Below are positions 53,965-60,524 of a DNA stretch of 64,000 nucleotides, in pieces. The position numbers and the translations under genes were made by a program. Every line of letters begins with the position of its first letter. The stretch's first letter is position 1. Location: NCBI RefSeq assembly GCF_022012415.1, contig NZ_JAKLTR010000003.1, forward strand, positions 124,001 to 188,000. The letters run 5' to 3'. Below the pieces are notes generated by a model that was not told where the DNA came from, did no database searches, and was given only the letters and a program-made list of their open reading frames with translations. Source of the DNA: Terrimonas ginsenosidimutans. Its GTDB lineage: Bacteria > Bacteroidota > Bacteroidia > Chitinophagales > Chitinophagaceae.

Positions 53965-54699
53965 CTATGCCGGTACTTTCTTTTTCAAAGAGGCGAGGTA
54001 GGCATGATTGGTCAGATCAAGTTGTAATGGTGTGATGGATACATAGTCATTTTCAACTGCCCAGCGATCGGTTCCCTCTTCCGCTGGTTCGAGCGGCATA
54101 ACAGAAAACCAGTAGTGCTTCCTTCCCATCGGATCCATGCCAGGTTTAATGATCCCGTCATAAAGCCGGACGGACTGCCGGGTCCACATGATCTCTTTCG
54201 GTTCGGCCGGAAGATTTACGTTGAACAGGGCGGGGCCCGGGACACCGATCAGCATATCAAGGACCTGCTTTACAAAAGGTTTAAGCCTGTTAAAATCAGG
54301 GCCGTGCTTGCCGGTAGGCGTACTGAATGCGACACCCGTGATTCCCAGCAACACAGCCTGCCTTGCCGCTGCAAGTGTACCCGAGTGCCAGAGGGAGTTG
54401 CCAAGATTAAGTCCCATGTTTATTCCAGACAATACAATATCCATATCCGCATGCAGGTGTGTACCCAATGCCACACAATCGGCAGGAGTGCCATTTACAC
54501 GGAATGCTTCCGCCTGTTTGAATTCGATCGGTGAACTTTTATAGGAAAGTGGCCGCGAATGCGTCACCGCATGTCCCATAGATGATTGTTCAACATCAGG
54601 CGCCATAACGGTCACCTGTCCAAAGTCTGCGGCAGCTTCTGAGAGTGCCATGATACCCGGACTGTATATCCCATCGTCGTTGCTTATTAATATTCTCAT
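53965..54699 (-). CDS. surE: 5'/3'-nucleotidase SurE
   Basis: A 244-residue protein. ISNDDGIYSPGI at the N-terminus has the metal-binding Asp-Asp pair; NGTPADCVALG and SGINMGLNLG carry the remaining conserved Asn residues of the phosphatase active site, and LWHSGTLAAARQA is the usual helix. It dephosphorylates nucleoside 5'- and 3'-monophosphates in the cytoplasm and probably acts in nucleotide salvage. It is divergent from the lipid kinase gene at 54763. Confidence 0.96.
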   Translation of the reverse strand: MRILISNDDGIYSPGIMALSEAAADFGQVTVMAPDVEQSSMGHAVTHSRPLSYKSSPIEFKQAEAFRVNGTPADCVALGTHLHADMDIVLSGINMGLNLGNSLWHSGTLAAARQAVLLGITGVAFSTPTGKHGPDFNRLKPFVKQVLDMLIGVPGPALFNVNLPAEPKEIMWTRQSVRLYDGIIKPGMDPMGRKHYWFSVMPLEPAEEGTDRWAVENDYVSITPLQLDLTNHAYLASLKKKVPA

Positions 54700-54762
54700 A
54701 CTGTAACCGTCACATTATTGTGCCAGTTTATTTCATGGTATCATTTTTTCATTATCAGGATT

Positions 54763-55692
54763 ATGAATAAGAATGTATTGTTATTATATAATCCCGGTGC
54801 CGGTCATGGGAAACATGATGAGCAGGATCTGAAAAAGGAAATCGAGGCTGCGGGACATAATTGTGAGATACGTTCAGTAAAAGAAAAAGGGTGGGAAAAG
54901 ATCCCAAAGAAAACTGATTGGCTGGCAGTTGCAGGTGGGGATGGCACGGTGAGGAAGGCGATGAGGCTGATACAGGAAAGGAAAGAAGATGAACCAGACT
55001 GGCCACTGGGAATTATACCGTTGGGTACAGCCAATAACGTCGCACGTTCTGTCGGTTGTGATGCGCCGATTTCAACACTGATAGAAAGCTGGGGCATGAA
55101 ATCTACAAGATTCAATACCGGCAGGGTAAAACATGCGGAAATACAATCACTGATGTTTGAGGCCGCAGGTTTTGGTGTATTTGCAGAACATATTCTTGAT
55201 ATGAAGCGAAATCCTCCAAAGTCGGAAGACAAACCTCTGGCGGAAAAATTACGGGATGGTTGTATTGCTCTGCTTAAAGTGGTGAAGAAATTCGAGCCCA
55301 GCCATTACCGGATAGAATCAGACGGTTTCCGAAAGGAGGGCGATTACCTTTTATTGCTGGCGATGAATACGCCTATGATCGGCCCGAACCTGCTTTTTGC
55401 TCCGCAGGCGGATGCGGGTGACAGCCTGCTTGACCTGGTTTCATTTGGGGCAGACGAGCGGGGAAAGCTGGTGGAGTTCCTGGAGCGAAAGATCGAGGGA
55501 GAGGAGCCTGCCCTGGCAACGGAAACGATCCGCGCGAAAAAGATCGTGATCTTTTCTTCGGATAAGAGATACCATATTGAGGATAAACTTTTGGAAAACG
55601 ACGGCGTTTCGGGAGTTGAGATCAGGGTAAATGCAGACCCGATCAATGTGTTTGCCCCCGGCAAAGAAGGTGATCCGTCAGGAAAGGTTTAA
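54763..55692 (+). CDS. Diacylglycerol/sphingosine kinase family protein
   Basis: Start at ATG 54763 (309 residues); 15 residues upstream in frame lack character. The N-terminus LLYNPGAGHGKHD and VAGGDGTVRKAMR (GGDGT) form the ATP-binding site of the DAGKc fold; IIPLGTANNVAR follows as usual. The C-terminal half has the paired beta domain. It probably phosphorylates a lipid such as diacylglycerol or a sphingoid base (Bacteroidota make sphingolipids). Substrate unknown. A weak terminator (55827-55848) follows. Confidence 0.9.
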   Translation: MNKNVLLLYNPGAGHGKHDEQDLKKEIEAAGHNCEIRSVKEKGWEKIPKKTDWLAVAGGDGTVRKAMRLIQERKEDEPDWPLGIIPLGTANNVARSVGCDAPISTLIESWGMKSTRFNTGRVKHAEIQSLMFEAAGFGVFAEHILDMKRNPPKSEDKPLAEKLRDGCIALLKVVKKFEPSHYRIESDGFRKEGDYLLLLAMNTPMIGPNLLFAPQADAGDSLLDLVSFGADERGKLVEFLERKIEGEEPALATETIRAKKIVIFSSDKRYHIEDKLLENDGVSGVEIRVNADPINVFAPGKEGDPSGKV

Positions 55693-55826
55693 ACGCAAAT
55701 TGGTCATCTAAGCCGTCGATCCATTGTATCAGATGTCTTGACAGAAAAAACAGTGATCAAAATTGATGTTGTGACGCTGTTTTCTTACGAAAAGAAGTGT
55801 AGAAATTACGTTTATCACTGCGTTTT

Positions 55827-55848
55827 ACGCAAACGGATGCGTGTTTTT
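55827..55848 (+). terminator. Weak terminator after the lipid kinase gene
   Basis: ACGCA-AACGGA-TGCGT stem followed by GTTTTT. The stem is only 5 bp, so strength is doubtful. Confidence 0.4.
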
Positions 55849-55942
55849 ATCATTTTGGCTTTCAGCTAATTATACTGGTCTAAATCTACGTTCAGGAAAT
55901 TGACTATCGTAGTTTTCATACCCGTACAGGGTAGATTTTCTC

Positions 55943-55973
55943 TTGCACAGGGGCCTGGGTAGGACTATGTTTG
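55943..55973 (+). promoter_or_regulatory. Promoter of RNA element A
   Basis: TTG (55943-55945), then TATGTTTG (55966-55973), a perfect TAnnTTTG with 20 bp between. Element B has the same two boxes at the same spacing, and bases around them are conserved (GGTAGATTT, CTCTTGC, CAGGG). Confidence 0.75.
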
Positions 55974-55978
55974 TATCA

Positions 55979-56389
55979 GAAGTTGATTGATAGCGACTAT
56001 CAATCTCTCCGATATCCCTAAGAAAACCGATCGAATCCAATTATCCGAAAGACCAACGATCCAAATCCAGAAAAGCCAGAAGAATCCAAATCCAAAGACC
56101 AACCAAATCCAGACCTGTAAAAAACCGAAGAATCCAAGACTAGCCAGAAAAACCAGTAAATCCAGATCCGAGAAAAAACCGAACCGTCCAGATCCAGAAA
56201 AACCTTGAAGTCCAAAATCCAGAAAAAGACCAAAAATCCAAAGACCGAAAAAACCGATCCAAATCCTGAGAAAGCCCTGCTGGAATAACCAGCCGCAAAT
56301 CCAATATCAGTCAACTTCTATTCTTCTTTTCACCGTCCATAGTTAAAAAGCTTAAGCCGTTACAGTAATGTAGCGGCTTAATTTTTTTT
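55979..56389 (+). ncRNA. Candidate noncoding RNA, element A (long copy, ~410 nt)
   Basis: Begins just after the TATGTTTG promoter and ends at a terminator. Parts in order: 5' block with GTTGATTGATA (55982-55992); an interior of ~300 nt rich in A and C and poor in G and T, with about 15 ATCCA/TCCA motifs; 3' helix strand TATCAGTCAAC (56305-56315), an 11-bp match to the 5' block including one G-U; shared block CTTTTCACCGTCCA (ACCGTCCA 56332-56339) and GTTAAA; then a terminator with stem TTAAGCCGTTAC/GTAGCGGCTTAA and eight T (56352-56389). A second copy is at 59148-59324. The 73-codon frame at 55987-56208 is not conserved in the second copy. Confidence 0.7.
56352..56389 (+). terminator. Terminator of RNA element A
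   Basis: TTAAGCCGTTAC pairs with GTAGCGGCTTAA (one G-U) around a 6-nt loop, then T8. On the plus strand this is a strong intrinsic terminator. Confidence 0.85.
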
Positions 56390-56425
56390 GGGGTGACGCA
56401 ATTAGCAGACGATGGGGAAAGTGGA

Positions 56426-56470
56426 AAGTTTAAAAGTTTAAGAGTTTAAGAGTTTAAAAGTTTAAAAGTT
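56426..56470. repeat. GTTTAA-type short repeat tract (copy 2)
   Basis: Five to six units of AGTTTAAA/AGTTTAAG in tandem, as at 9291-9331; same orientation. Confidence 0.75.
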
Positions 56471-56499
56471 TCACAGGTTCCAGAGGTTTTATAGGTTGA

Positions 56500-56690
56500 T
56501 GTCTCGAAGCAGGTAGTAAGTTCCGGGGCTCTATGCGATCCCGGGGGGGCGGGTTAATGTGCCCGTCGCGCGGTAGTTTTCATTGACCGCCGCGCGCGCT
56601 GATCCATCATCGCCGCGCGCGCGCAGGCAGAAATGGGCATACGACAGCAACCGCATTTCTGCGTTTGACTGTCGTCGCCCACTTTTTTAA
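56500..56690 (+). ncRNA. GC-rich multi-hairpin segment ending in a terminator (candidate RNA or attenuator)
   Basis: Consecutive foldable parts: CGGG/CCCG near 56548-56566, GCGGT/ACCGC near 56573-56590, and (CG)n tracts GCCGCGCGCGC at 56589-56599 and 56612-56624. At the end, GGGCATACGACAG (56635-56647) pairs with CTGTCGTCGCCC (56669-56680), followed by ACTTTTTT. GCAGAAATG (56627-56635) can alternatively pair with CATTTCTGC (56654-56662), and the two folds share base 56635 and overlap in the loop. No ORF spans it. GC content is far above the surroundings. Confidence 0.45.
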
Positions 56691-56746
56691 TTGTATCATT
56701 CCACATTTCCTATCTCATTCTTCTTGTTTTTGATCATAGATGCAAT

Positions 56747-56806
56747 AAAAAAACGCACCGCCCTTTTCAGGACTGCCCTCCTCCACCAGTCCTGAAAATG
56801 ACGGTG
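56747..56806 (-). terminator. Terminator of the Tat-exported toroid enzyme gene
   Basis: On the minus strand, CACCG (56802-56806 complement), then TTTTCAGGACT (56788-56798 complement) pairs with AGTCCTGAAAA, and CGGTG closes outside. After CG there are seven T (56747-56753). It is about 260 bp past the stop at 57068, so the message would have a long 3' UTR. Confidence 0.75.
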
Positions 56807-57067
56807 ACTAAGAAATTTCTCTGTTGTAAATATCGCTGTAGGCAAAAGAGAATCCATGGGAAAAAGACAGGATCTCGCGGGAAAATAACGGAAGTGTCAC
56901 GGTGAATAAACGACCGGTAACGTAAGTTGAAGAACTCATTCCCTCCAATTTTTGCATCCGATCCATATCGCCCGCACACGAAGGATCGGGTAGGACACCA
57001 GGAAATGCTTAGCGCACGTTGCGATCCCTTTGCAGGCTTCACGCTTCCCATACGCAGTATTTCCAGA
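56807..57067. other. Long 3' region of the Tat-exported enzyme gene
   Basis: This 261-bp stretch separates the gene from its terminator. A 94-codon minus-strand frame (56767-57051) crosses the terminator stem and has no coding character, so I do not call it. Confidence 0.4.
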
Positions 57068-58969
57068 TCAATCCCCTACGCTCACTTCAATCATTACATC
57101 CGCATCTTCAACACACAAAGGCATTGCCTCTAACCCGGGTACAAAATTGAAGATCCTCCCGCTGGTACCTGTAGGCAGTGTTATAAAGCTCCGGTTTGAG
57201 GAGATCTGAAGTTTGCCCTCTTCCCGTTTAAAAACAATACCCCGCCTGGTCTTGTCCACTTTTTCTGTAGATGCGGATATAACGGGCAAAATTGTTTGGA
57301 TCTGCAAGGACGGGTCCGTGTTATCGTGACGGAATTCGATGAATAGTTTTTCACCGGTAAACCGGTAATTGATGACGCAATGAATTTCGCCGGATGAAGG
57401 CGAGCACTGGTTTTTGTCGACAAGTTTCGATGTGGTTTCAATAAGGATCCCGGTATTTGATTGAGAGGATCTCATTGTCGCGGTAAAATCATTGATATTA
57501 GTATATGCGATGCCGTCTCTTTTTAGTTCTATACGTGGTGTTAGTGGCATCGAAAGTGGATCTGTGTCTTTTTGCATATTGCCGGATTCATACAGCTGGT
57601 ATTCATTCATACTTGCTGAAAAAATGATCCCAGCTTTTTCATGCCACAGCAGGCTGAGCGCGCCACCGGATGCATGTCCGCCTTTGAAGTCTTTATAATC
57701 GCGGTCATAGGTTGTGATAGTGCCGCGGAATTTTCCTTTGGATACAAGTGTGGTTTGTATGTCTTCAAAGAAACGGCTGCCATATTCCTTTTCACGCGGC
57801 AATACGGCTGGAGCATTTGCCTGTGTGGTAATACCGTTATCTAAAACAGTGACCAGTGCTTTCAGATGACAAAATGTATGATGAAGACTTGCCGGTACTT
57901 TATGTGAGCTGTAGTGAGGCCCTCCATACAGAATCCCGTCTTTTGTGTGGGCTTTCAGCAGGAGGGTGTTCTGCAGCGCAGCTTTATAGAATGCAGGTTC
58001 TTTGTGAGCGAGGAGTGCGAGAGCAGGCTGACTTCCGTCTGATGTTCTGCTGCCCCACCAGGTCCACTTGTAATTGCGGGTACCCCAGCTATTGTCCCAG
58101 CCTCCATCGGGCAACATGAATTCAAGATGTGTGCGAAGGCTTTTTACTGCAGCTTCTTCCACTTCTTTATCGCCGGTAAGTTTTGCATATAGAGCGAGTG
58201 ACGGCAATGATTCTTCAACATTGTAACCGAGGTCGATCGAATAGCATCCTTTTGCGCTGGGTGTATAGTAAGGTGTACCCTCACCATGAAGGAAGTGATC
58301 AGTCTTCGTAAAAAACTTCAATGCTGTATGAGCGAGTTCTTTTCCCTTCGCTTTATAGTTTTTATCGTCCAGTAATTTGCCCAGTAAGCTGAGGCAGTAA
58401 GACCCTGCGACGGGATAGTTCACATTACCATAGTCGATCGTGAAGTTGTTGAAAACATAGTCGCCGCTTTTACGGAGCCGGGCCATGATCTGTTCCCGGA
58501 ACGATCTGTCAAGGATATCGCCATGCAGCAGCAAAGCTTCTGCCAGGGCGATCGAGGTAAAAACAGTTGTGCCTTTCCATGAGTTCTTTACCGGTTCGTT
58601 CAGCCATGATCCATCTTCCTGGCTGACTGTTTTTTCCATCCACCGGTAAAGAAGAATGGCGGCATCCAGATATTGCTGATCGTTGCGACGATGGGCGAAA
58701 TGCAGGAAAGGATAAAAGGTATCTCCCATTCTTCCGTGCACTTTGTTTTCCGGAGGATAGATCATCGTTCCGTAATTAGGATCATTAGCGTCTTTGATCT
58801 GCAATCTTACGAGTGTTTGTGCCCACTGTGATGCGAGGTCCTGTGTGGCTATCAGAAGAGGATCGGTATTATTAAACGAAAATAAATTAAGGCCAGATAA
58901 GTCGCTGGTAACGGCAATAGTACTAAGAGCAGAGGTTCTGATAAAACTCCGTCGTGAAAAACGATTCAT
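57068..58969 (-). CDS. Tat-exported alpha/alpha-toroid protein, putative polysaccharide-acting enzyme
   Basis: A 633-residue protein with a twin-arginine signal (SRRSFIRTSALS at residues 5-16). Residues ~40-400 are helical with repeated aromatic and Gly motifs (MGDTFYPFLHFAHRR, LRKSGDYVFNNF, LPDGGWDNSWGTRNYKWTWWGSRTSDGSQPAL) as in alpha/alpha-toroid glycoside hydrolases or lyases. The remainder is a beta-sandwich, as in heparinase- or alginate-lyase-like enzymes. It may be a folded-cofactor-dependent or pre-folded enzyme, given Tat export. Isolated from any SusCD-type locus. It is flanked by RNA elements A and B. Exact family and substrate are not assigned. Confidence 0.8.
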   Translation of the reverse strand: MNRFSRRSFIRTSALSTIAVTSDLSGLNLFSFNNTDPLLIATQDLASQWAQTLVRLQIKDANDPNYGTMIYPPENKVHGRMGDTFYPFLHFAHRRNDQQYLDAAILLYRWMEKTVSQEDGSWLNEPVKNSWKGTTVFTSIALAEALLLHGDILDRSFREQIMARLRKSGDYVFNNFTIDYGNVNYPVAGSYCLSLLGKLLDDKNYKAKGKELAHTALKFFTKTDHFLHGEGTPYYTPSAKGCYSIDLGYNVEESLPSLALYAKLTGDKEVEEAAVKSLRTHLEFMLPDGGWDNSWGTRNYKWTWWGSRTSDGSQPALALLAHKEPAFYKAALQNTLLLKAHTKDGILYGGPHYSSHKVPASLHHTFCHLKALVTVLDNGITTQANAPAVLPREKEYGSRFFEDIQTTLVSKGKFRGTITTYDRDYKDFKGGHASGGALSLLWHEKAGIIFSASMNEYQLYESGNMQKDTDPLSMPLTPRIELKRDGIAYTNINDFTATMRSSQSNTGILIETTSKLVDKNQCSPSSGEIHCVINYRFTGEKLFIEFRHDNTDPSLQIQTILPVISASTEKVDKTRRGIVFKREEGKLQISSNRSFITLPTGTSGRIFNFVPGLEAMPLCVEDADVMIEVSVGD

Positions 58970-59111
58970 AAAGCATGTTGATAATCATGAAAATACGCCG
59001 GTTTATTTAGCTTTCAAAATTAAGCTACGTACCCGGAAACTGACCGGTTCTGAGTTTTCGGGTAGGTACCCGGTATCGTAAAAATCATAGCTTTTTCGGG
59101 TAGATTTCCTC

Positions 59112-59142
59112 TTGCGCAGGGACTGTTGAGGTGGTATGTTTG
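59112..59142 (+). promoter_or_regulatory. Promoter of RNA element B
   Basis: TTG (59112-59114), 20 bp, TATGTTTG (59135-59142). Same boxes, spacing and flanks as element A. It starts 140 bp upstream of, and divergent from, the toroid enzyme gene start at 58969. Confidence 0.75.
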
Positions 59143-59147
59143 TATCA

Positions 59148-59324
59148 GCAGTTGAGTGATAGTTAAATATCAGTCCATCCAATATCCAAGAGAAGAACTA
59201 AAACTATCCAACATCCAAAAAACCGCCGGTCCTAACCAAACCGGGTTAAAATCCAATGTCACTCACTCTTTTTACCGTCCAGTTAAAGAGACCGGGCCGC
59301 TACGAAAGTAGCGGCCTTCTTGTT
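59148..59324 (+). ncRNA. Candidate noncoding RNA, element B (short copy, ~177 nt)
   Basis: Parts in the same order as element A: 5' block TGAGTGATA (59153-59161); an interior of ~95 nt with about six ATCCA/TCCA motifs and a small CCGGT/ACCGG hairpin; 3' helix strand TGTCACTCA (59257-59265), pairing over 9 bp; shared ACCGTCCA (59274-59281) and GTTAAAGAG; terminator GGCCGCTAC-GAAA-GTAGCGGCC with TTCTTGTT (59295-59324). Where element A has a U-G pair in the closing helix, B has G-C, and another A-U in A is G-U in B, so the helix is kept by compensating change. The first frame of B stops after four codons, so it is not protein coding. Confidence 0.7.
59295..59324 (+). terminator. Terminator of RNA element B
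   Basis: Perfect 9-bp stem GGCCGCTAC/GTAGCGGCC with a GAAA tetraloop and a following TTCTTGTT. Confidence 0.85.
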
Positions 59325-59411
59325 GCTAAAAAGGGAAGGAATGAGCATCAGGCCGGTCGTTAAGTTAGCATTTCGCGAGATCTAATCCCGCCCTGGGATG
59401 CCCGGCTTCCT

Positions 59412-59490
59412 CCCCGATGCATGGTCATTGCTTCCCTATTCCTCCTCATTGCCTTCTCGGAATCGGAGGCCGTTCATAGGGAAATCGGGG
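59412..59490. other. Structured noncoding segment 1 (hairpin with bulge)
   Basis: CCCCGAT (59412-59418) and TTCCCTAT (59432-59439) pair with the adjoining ATAGGGAA and ATCGGGG at 59476-59490, giving 15 bp interrupted by a 13-nt bulge. An inner CCTC/GGAGG pairing is also possible. Part of the 59395-59656 noncoding block; no ORF supported. Confidence 0.4.
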
Positions 59491-59530
59491 AAGAATCGAG
59501 GAGGCAATGGGGCATGTTGAAAAGTTGGGG

Positions 59531-59656
59531 GGCTATAAAATGGCTTGGGTTGAAATGTTCCGGATGAGCATCGCTCGCATAAACTTCTGGAGGCCCTTGC
59601 ACCGTAGCGAAGCGGAAAAGGGAACCCAGGCCAGTCGCTCAAAAGATTTATCGCCC
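59531..59656 (+). ncRNA. Structured noncoding segment 2 (nested three-way-junction-like fold)
   Basis: Nested helices read by eye: P0 GGGCTATAAA (59531-59540) with TTTATCGCCC (59647-59656), 9 of 10; P1 GGCTTGGGTT (59543-59552) with AACCCAGGCC (59624-59633), 10 of 10 with one G-U; inside P1, P2 TCCGGA with TCTGGA (59560-59592) carrying a GAGC-ATC-GCTC hairpin, and P3 CCCTT with AAGGG (59595-59623) carrying CCG/CGG. Two stop-free frames here (59436-59642, 59507-59752) lack protein character. No promoter or terminator was found, and the strand is a guess. Could be an RNA gene, riboswitch or ribozyme-like element. Confidence 0.45.
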
Positions 59657-59990
59657 TCAGCGTGTCAGCTTGTCACCATTTTTCACTGCCTAAGATCCCG
59701 TCAAACTTTGGACGGCCAAAGGACGACCAAGAGACGGACTAACGACGACTAACAAGCATTTCAAAAACACGCGAAATTTGCCCCTGAATGATTATCATCA
59801 GTCAACACATCAGCTGGCTTCTCGTGCCAGATTGTCGTATCTAAGGAGCATATATCGCTTCAAGGCGTACTCACGTTTTTTGTGCCCGATCCGACAGCTA
59901 TCGCTTAAAAATTTGTAAGTGGACAAGTGAGAATAACCCGTTTGCAGAATACCGGCAAGCCTGATTACGATGGACCGAAGCAAACGCAAA

Positions 59991-60024
59991 AACTTTAAAC
60001 TTTTAAACCATTAAACATTTAAAC
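59991..60024. repeat. GTTTAA-type short repeat tract (copy 3, inverted)
   Basis: CTTTAAACTTTTAAACC-type units, the reverse complement of the tracts at 9291-9331 and 56426-56470. Confidence 0.65.
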
Positions 60025-60094
60025 AACCATCCCACAACTTTTACGCTTGCCCCGACGCAATGACGAGAACGTATCTGTCTTAAAAAATAAAAAA

Positions 60095-60125
60095 TTTGAC
60101 GATCTGGATTTATATTCTATGTTTG
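60095..60125 (+). promoter_or_regulatory. Promoter of the blaI/blaR1-like operon
   Basis: TTTG (60095-60098), 19 bp, TATGTTTG (60118-60125): a full match to the Bacteroidota consensus. Start expected near 60131, 19 bp before the ATG. Confidence 0.8.
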
Positions 60126-60146
60126 TAGAACAAAGAAAACAATTGT
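60122..60146. promoter_or_regulatory. Probable BlaI-type operator dyads
   Basis: TTTGT-AGA-ACAAA (60122-60134) overlaps the -7 box and start site, and the palindrome ACAATTGT follows at 60139-60146. BlaI/MecI repressors bind short TACA/TGTA-type dyads at their own promoter, so autoregulation is likely. Confidence 0.5.
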
Positions 60147-60149
60147 AGA

Positions 60150-60524
60150 ATGACTAAGCTGGCAAAAGCGGAGGAACAACTGATGGAACTGATCTGGCAA
60201 CAGGAGAAGGTTTTTCTGAAAGACCTGATAGAAGCCCATCCTGATCCCAAACCCGCTGCAACAACAGTTGCTACCCTGCTCAAACGGATGCAGGATAAAG
60301 GGTTTGTTGGCTATGAACTGCTGGGAAACTCGCGGCGATACTTCCCGCTGGTGAACAAGGATGACTACTTCTCAAAACACATAGGAGAAATGGTGAAGGA
60401 TTACTTCGGTGATTCCGCTTTGCAATTCGCCTCCTTTTTCACTTCCAATGCAAATCTTAGTACTGATGAACTGGAGGAGTTGAAAAAAATCATTAACCAG
60501 GAAATTAAAAAGAAAAAGAAATGA
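60150..60524 (+). CDS. BlaI/MecI/CopY-family repressor
   Basis: A 124-residue protein with the winged-helix of the family: LAKAEEQLMELIWQ, then AATTVATLLKRMQDKGFVGYE as recognition region, RRYFPLV as wing. The C-terminus ends in a Lys-rich tail. It should repress its operon until cleaved or released by the membrane partner. The gene overlaps the next by 4 bp (ATGA), so they are translationally coupled. Confidence 0.95.
   Translation: MTKLAKAEEQLMELIWQQEKVFLKDLIEAHPDPKPAATTVATLLKRMQDKGFVGYELLGNSRRYFPLVNKDDYFSKHIGEMVKDYFGDSALQFASFFTSNANLSTDELEELKKIINQEIKKKKK

Larger units (their letters stand above)
59657..60149. other. Noncoding stretch before blaI, with repeats and promoter
   Basis: Includes a small TTTGG-ACGG-CCAAA hairpin (~59704-59717), GTTTAA-type repeats in inverted orientation and the blaI promoter. 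I see no ORF of coding character. Confidence 0.45.

Noticed and set aside
55987-56208. 73-codon plus-strand Lys/Pro-rich frame from TTG
   Set aside because: Element B, the second copy of the same family, has a stop after four codons in the matching position, so the frame is not conserved.
56018-56300. CRISPR-like repeat array
   Set aside because: Units are short, irregular and degenerate, there are no constant-length spacers, and no cas genes are present.
56018-56314. 98-codon minus-strand frame rich in Phe, Gly, Ser and Asp
   Set aside because: It is only the reverse complement of the A/C-rich array of RNA element A; low complexity and not conserved in element B.
56767-57051. 94-codon minus-strand frame downstream of the toroid enzyme gene
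   Set aside because: It runs through the terminator stem of that gene and shows no coding pattern.
55920-59324. Composite transposon with elements A and B as ends
   Set aside because: The elements are direct copies with their own promoters and terminators; there is no transposase or target-site duplication.
59560-59590. Hammerhead-ribozyme-like core GGATGAG...TAAAC
   Set aside because: Key bases of the CUGANGA and GAAA core are missing, so an active hammerhead is unlikely.
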